Below, piece by piece: positions 62,692-64,000 of a stretch of 64,000 nucleotides of DNA (position 1 is its first letter; each line of letters starts with the position of its first letter). Source of the DNA: Bacillota bacterium (GTDB lineage: Bacteria > Bacillota > Sulfobacillia > JABLXB01); contig JABLXB010000008.1 in the NCBI GenBank assembly GCA_013178305.1, forward strand, positions 124,001 to 188,000, in the 5' to 3' direction. Below the pieces are notes generated by a model that saw only the letters and a list, made by a program, of their open reading frames with translations, did not search any database and was not told the origin of the DNA. A program made the translations under genes and the position numbers.

Positions 62692-63837
62692 TTGTCTAAT
62701 GGATCAGATCCAAGTTGCCGGTTCCGCGAGGGCACGGTCCGCATACCGTCGGGGTGCGCAATCGCTGCGGTAGTCTCCGAGAAAGGCGATTATCTCCCTC
62801 CGGGAAGGATCGTTTCGATGCTGGCCGTGATGAGGGAGCGCAGCAACGGCCTCGGTGGCGGGTTTGCCGCGTACGGGATTTACGGATACGACGGGTTCGT
62901 CCTCCACGCGATGTGCGACGACATGGTCGCGCTGCGACGCCTCAAATCCTACCTTAAGCCCAGGTTCAAGGTGGTTTCGGACGAACCCCTCCCTACGAGG
63001 CCATCGCCGCGGGTGCGTAACGCTCCGGTGCTTGCCAGGTTCTTCGGCAACCCCGCGACCGGACCTGACCCCGAGCAGGCTGTCGCCTCAATGACGATGG
63101 AGGTGAACTCGACAGTCCCCGGGGCCTTCATCTTCTCGTCCGGAAGGGACATGGGCGTCTTCAAGGCGTCCGCGTTCCCGGAGGACGTTGCCGAGTTTTT
63201 TCGCCTGGAGGAGTACACCGCGCGAATATGGACCGGTCACGGCAGGTTCCCGACGAACTCGCCGGGCTGGTGGGGCGGTGCCCACCCGTTCGCGCTCCTC
63301 GATTGGTCAGTGGTGCACAATGGTGAGCTTTCCTCCTACGGGACGAACCGCCGGTTCGTCGAGAACTCCGGGTACCGCGTCTCGCTCCTCACAGACACCG
63401 AGGTGATCGTGTACGTGTTCGATTATCTCGTGCGCGTGAAAGGGATGACGCTGGAGAAGGCGGCGGCCGTGGTGGCGCCGCCTTTCTGGCGTGAGATAGA
63501 CGCGATGGGCGATGGTGGCCGCGAGTATGCCAGGGTCCGCTCTGTGTATGGCGGCGCACTGCTCAACGGGCCATTCAGCATCGTGCTCGCCAACGGCGAC
63601 GGGGTACTCGCGTTGGCCGACAGGCTCGCACTGCGGCCCCTCGTCGTGGGGCGCGAAGGCCACCTCGTCTACGTGGCGTCCGAGGAGGCGGCCATCGCGG
63701 CGGTGGCTGGCGCCGGCTGTGGAGTCTCGTTTCCCGCCGGCGGTGAGCCGGTCGTAGTCTCGACCGGGAAGGGACGGCGCGATCATGCCCCCGAGCGGGC
63801 GGCGGCAAGATCGCAGGCCTCGGGGGGATCGAGATGA
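62692..63837 (+). CDS. Class II glutamine amidotransferase, split glutamate synthase type
   Basis: A 381-residue Ntn-type amidotransferase domain protein. The nucleophile is probably the Cys in RIPSGCAIAAVVSEKGDYL, about 27 residues in, so an N-terminal propeptide would need removal. MRERSNGLGGGFAAYGIY, WTGHGRFPTNSPGWWGGAHP, VVHNGELSSYG and LTDTEVIVYVFDYL are the glutamine-binding segments, as in the stand-alone GltB amidotransferase proteins of archaea and clostridia. TTG 62692 has GGGGG nine bases upstream. It overlaps the next gene by four bases. Confidence 0.85.
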   Translation: MSNGSDPSCRFREGTVRIPSGCAIAAVVSEKGDYLPPGRIVSMLAVMRERSNGLGGGFAAYGIYGYDGFVLHAMCDDMVALRRLKSYLKPRFKVVSDEPLPTRPSPRVRNAPVLARFFGNPATGPDPEQAVASMTMEVNSTVPGAFIFSSGRDMGVFKASAFPEDVAEFFRLEEYTARIWTGHGRFPTNSPGWWGGAHPFALLDWSVVHNGELSSYGTNRRFVENSGYRVSLLTDTEVIVYVFDYLVRVKGMTLEKAAAVVAPPFWREIDAMGDGGREYARVRSVYGGALLNGPFSIVLANGDGVLALADRLALRPLVVGREGHLVYVASEEAAIAAVAGAGCGVSFPAGGEPVVVSTGKGRRDHAPERAAARSQASGGSR

Positions 63838-64000
63838 GCAGGTTCAGGGTTTCCATCGACAGGACGCTCTGTAAGCAGTGCATGCGGTGTGTAACGCAGT
63901 GCACCTTCGGCGCGATCGAGGCGTGGCGGCCCCCCGAGGTTCCGGGAGAGCCCAGGTGGCACATCCAGTCGATACCGAGGCCGAAGGACAGCCTGTGCGC
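63834..64000 (+). CDS. 4Fe-4S protein, probable glutamate synthase large-subunit start (partial)
   Basis: The first 55 codons, cut by the window end. SIDRTLCKQCMRCVTQCTFGAIEAW is a ferredoxin half-motif in which the usual Pro after the fourth Cys is Thr. The continuing IPRPKDSLCA suggests a second cluster. In archaeal-type split glutamate synthases such a ferredoxin segment precedes the FMN-binding synthase domain. Overlap (ATGA) with the amidotransferase supports this. The identity of the rest is inferred. Confidence 0.65.
   Translation, partial: MSRFRVSIDRTLCKQCMRCVTQCTFGAIEAWRPPEVPGEPRWHIQSIPRPKDSLC

Overview
The window is about 64 kb of high-GC bacterial chromosome that fits a deep-branching, probably anaerobic, member of the Bacillota (Firmicutes). 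The grounds are a T-box leader in front of valS, the order tig-clpP-clpX-lonB-lonA, a mreBCD-mrdA-minCDE-rodA cluster, an Rnf complex, a membrane pyrophosphatase, LonB (a family known from spore formers), strong GGAGG-type ribosome binding sites and frequent TTG/GTG starts. No rRNA, IS element, prophage or CRISPR array was seen.

Layout. 1-5.2 kb: end of gpmI, eno, secG, membrane pyrophosphatase, a hotdog thioesterase and an HD hydrolase. 5.2-8.9 kb: a PTS-type dihydroxyacetone kinase locus (dhaK, dhaL, dhaM) led by an unusual regulator that fuses a DhaM-like EIIA domain and an altered HPr domain to an AraC DNA-binding domain. 9-20.7 kb: an accessory catabolic region. A MoaD-like protein, an M28-like peptidase and a sigma-54 activator lie on the minus strand. 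Diverging from them is a plus-strand operon: small membrane protein, sodium:solute symporter, degenerate M24/creatinase-like hydrolase, amidohydrolase, tungsten-type aldehyde ferredoxin oxidoreductase (AOR), isochorismatase-family hydrolase and M20 amidohydrolase. A good -24/-12 site precedes it.

20.7-26.4 kb: smpB and tmRNA, a UPF0316 membrane protein, rph, rdgB, a phosphodiesterase and eight tRNA genes with three clear sigma-A promoters. 26.4-30.5 kb: an orphan FMN-binding membrane protein, an L,D-transpeptidase, an HD-GYP protein and a MetF-like protein. 30.7-38.8 kb: the protein quality-control cluster, interrupted by an opposite-strand deaminase of lower GC. 39-47.4 kb: Ddl-like ligase, RraA-like protein with a tiny coupled membrane ORF, GNAT acetyltransferase, T-box-valS, folC, a PrcB-like protein and a SPOR protein. 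47.5-53.4 kb: rnfC-D-E-A-B, with no rnfG in the cluster, followed by apbE. 53.5-62.5 kb: DUF4321, maf, radC and the cell-shape/division-site genes. The end holds a class II glutamine amidotransferase and the start of a ferredoxin-type partner, probably a split glutamate synthase.

How it may fit together (inference): the AOR would make reduced ferredoxin, Rnf would turn that into an ion gradient and NADH, and the pyrophosphatase and the sodium symporter would add to or use the gradient. ApbE would flavinylate Rnf. The orphan FMN-binding protein at 26.8 kb is a candidate for the missing RnfG. The most novel parts are the DhaM-HPr-AraC fusion and the sigma-54-controlled catabolic operon.
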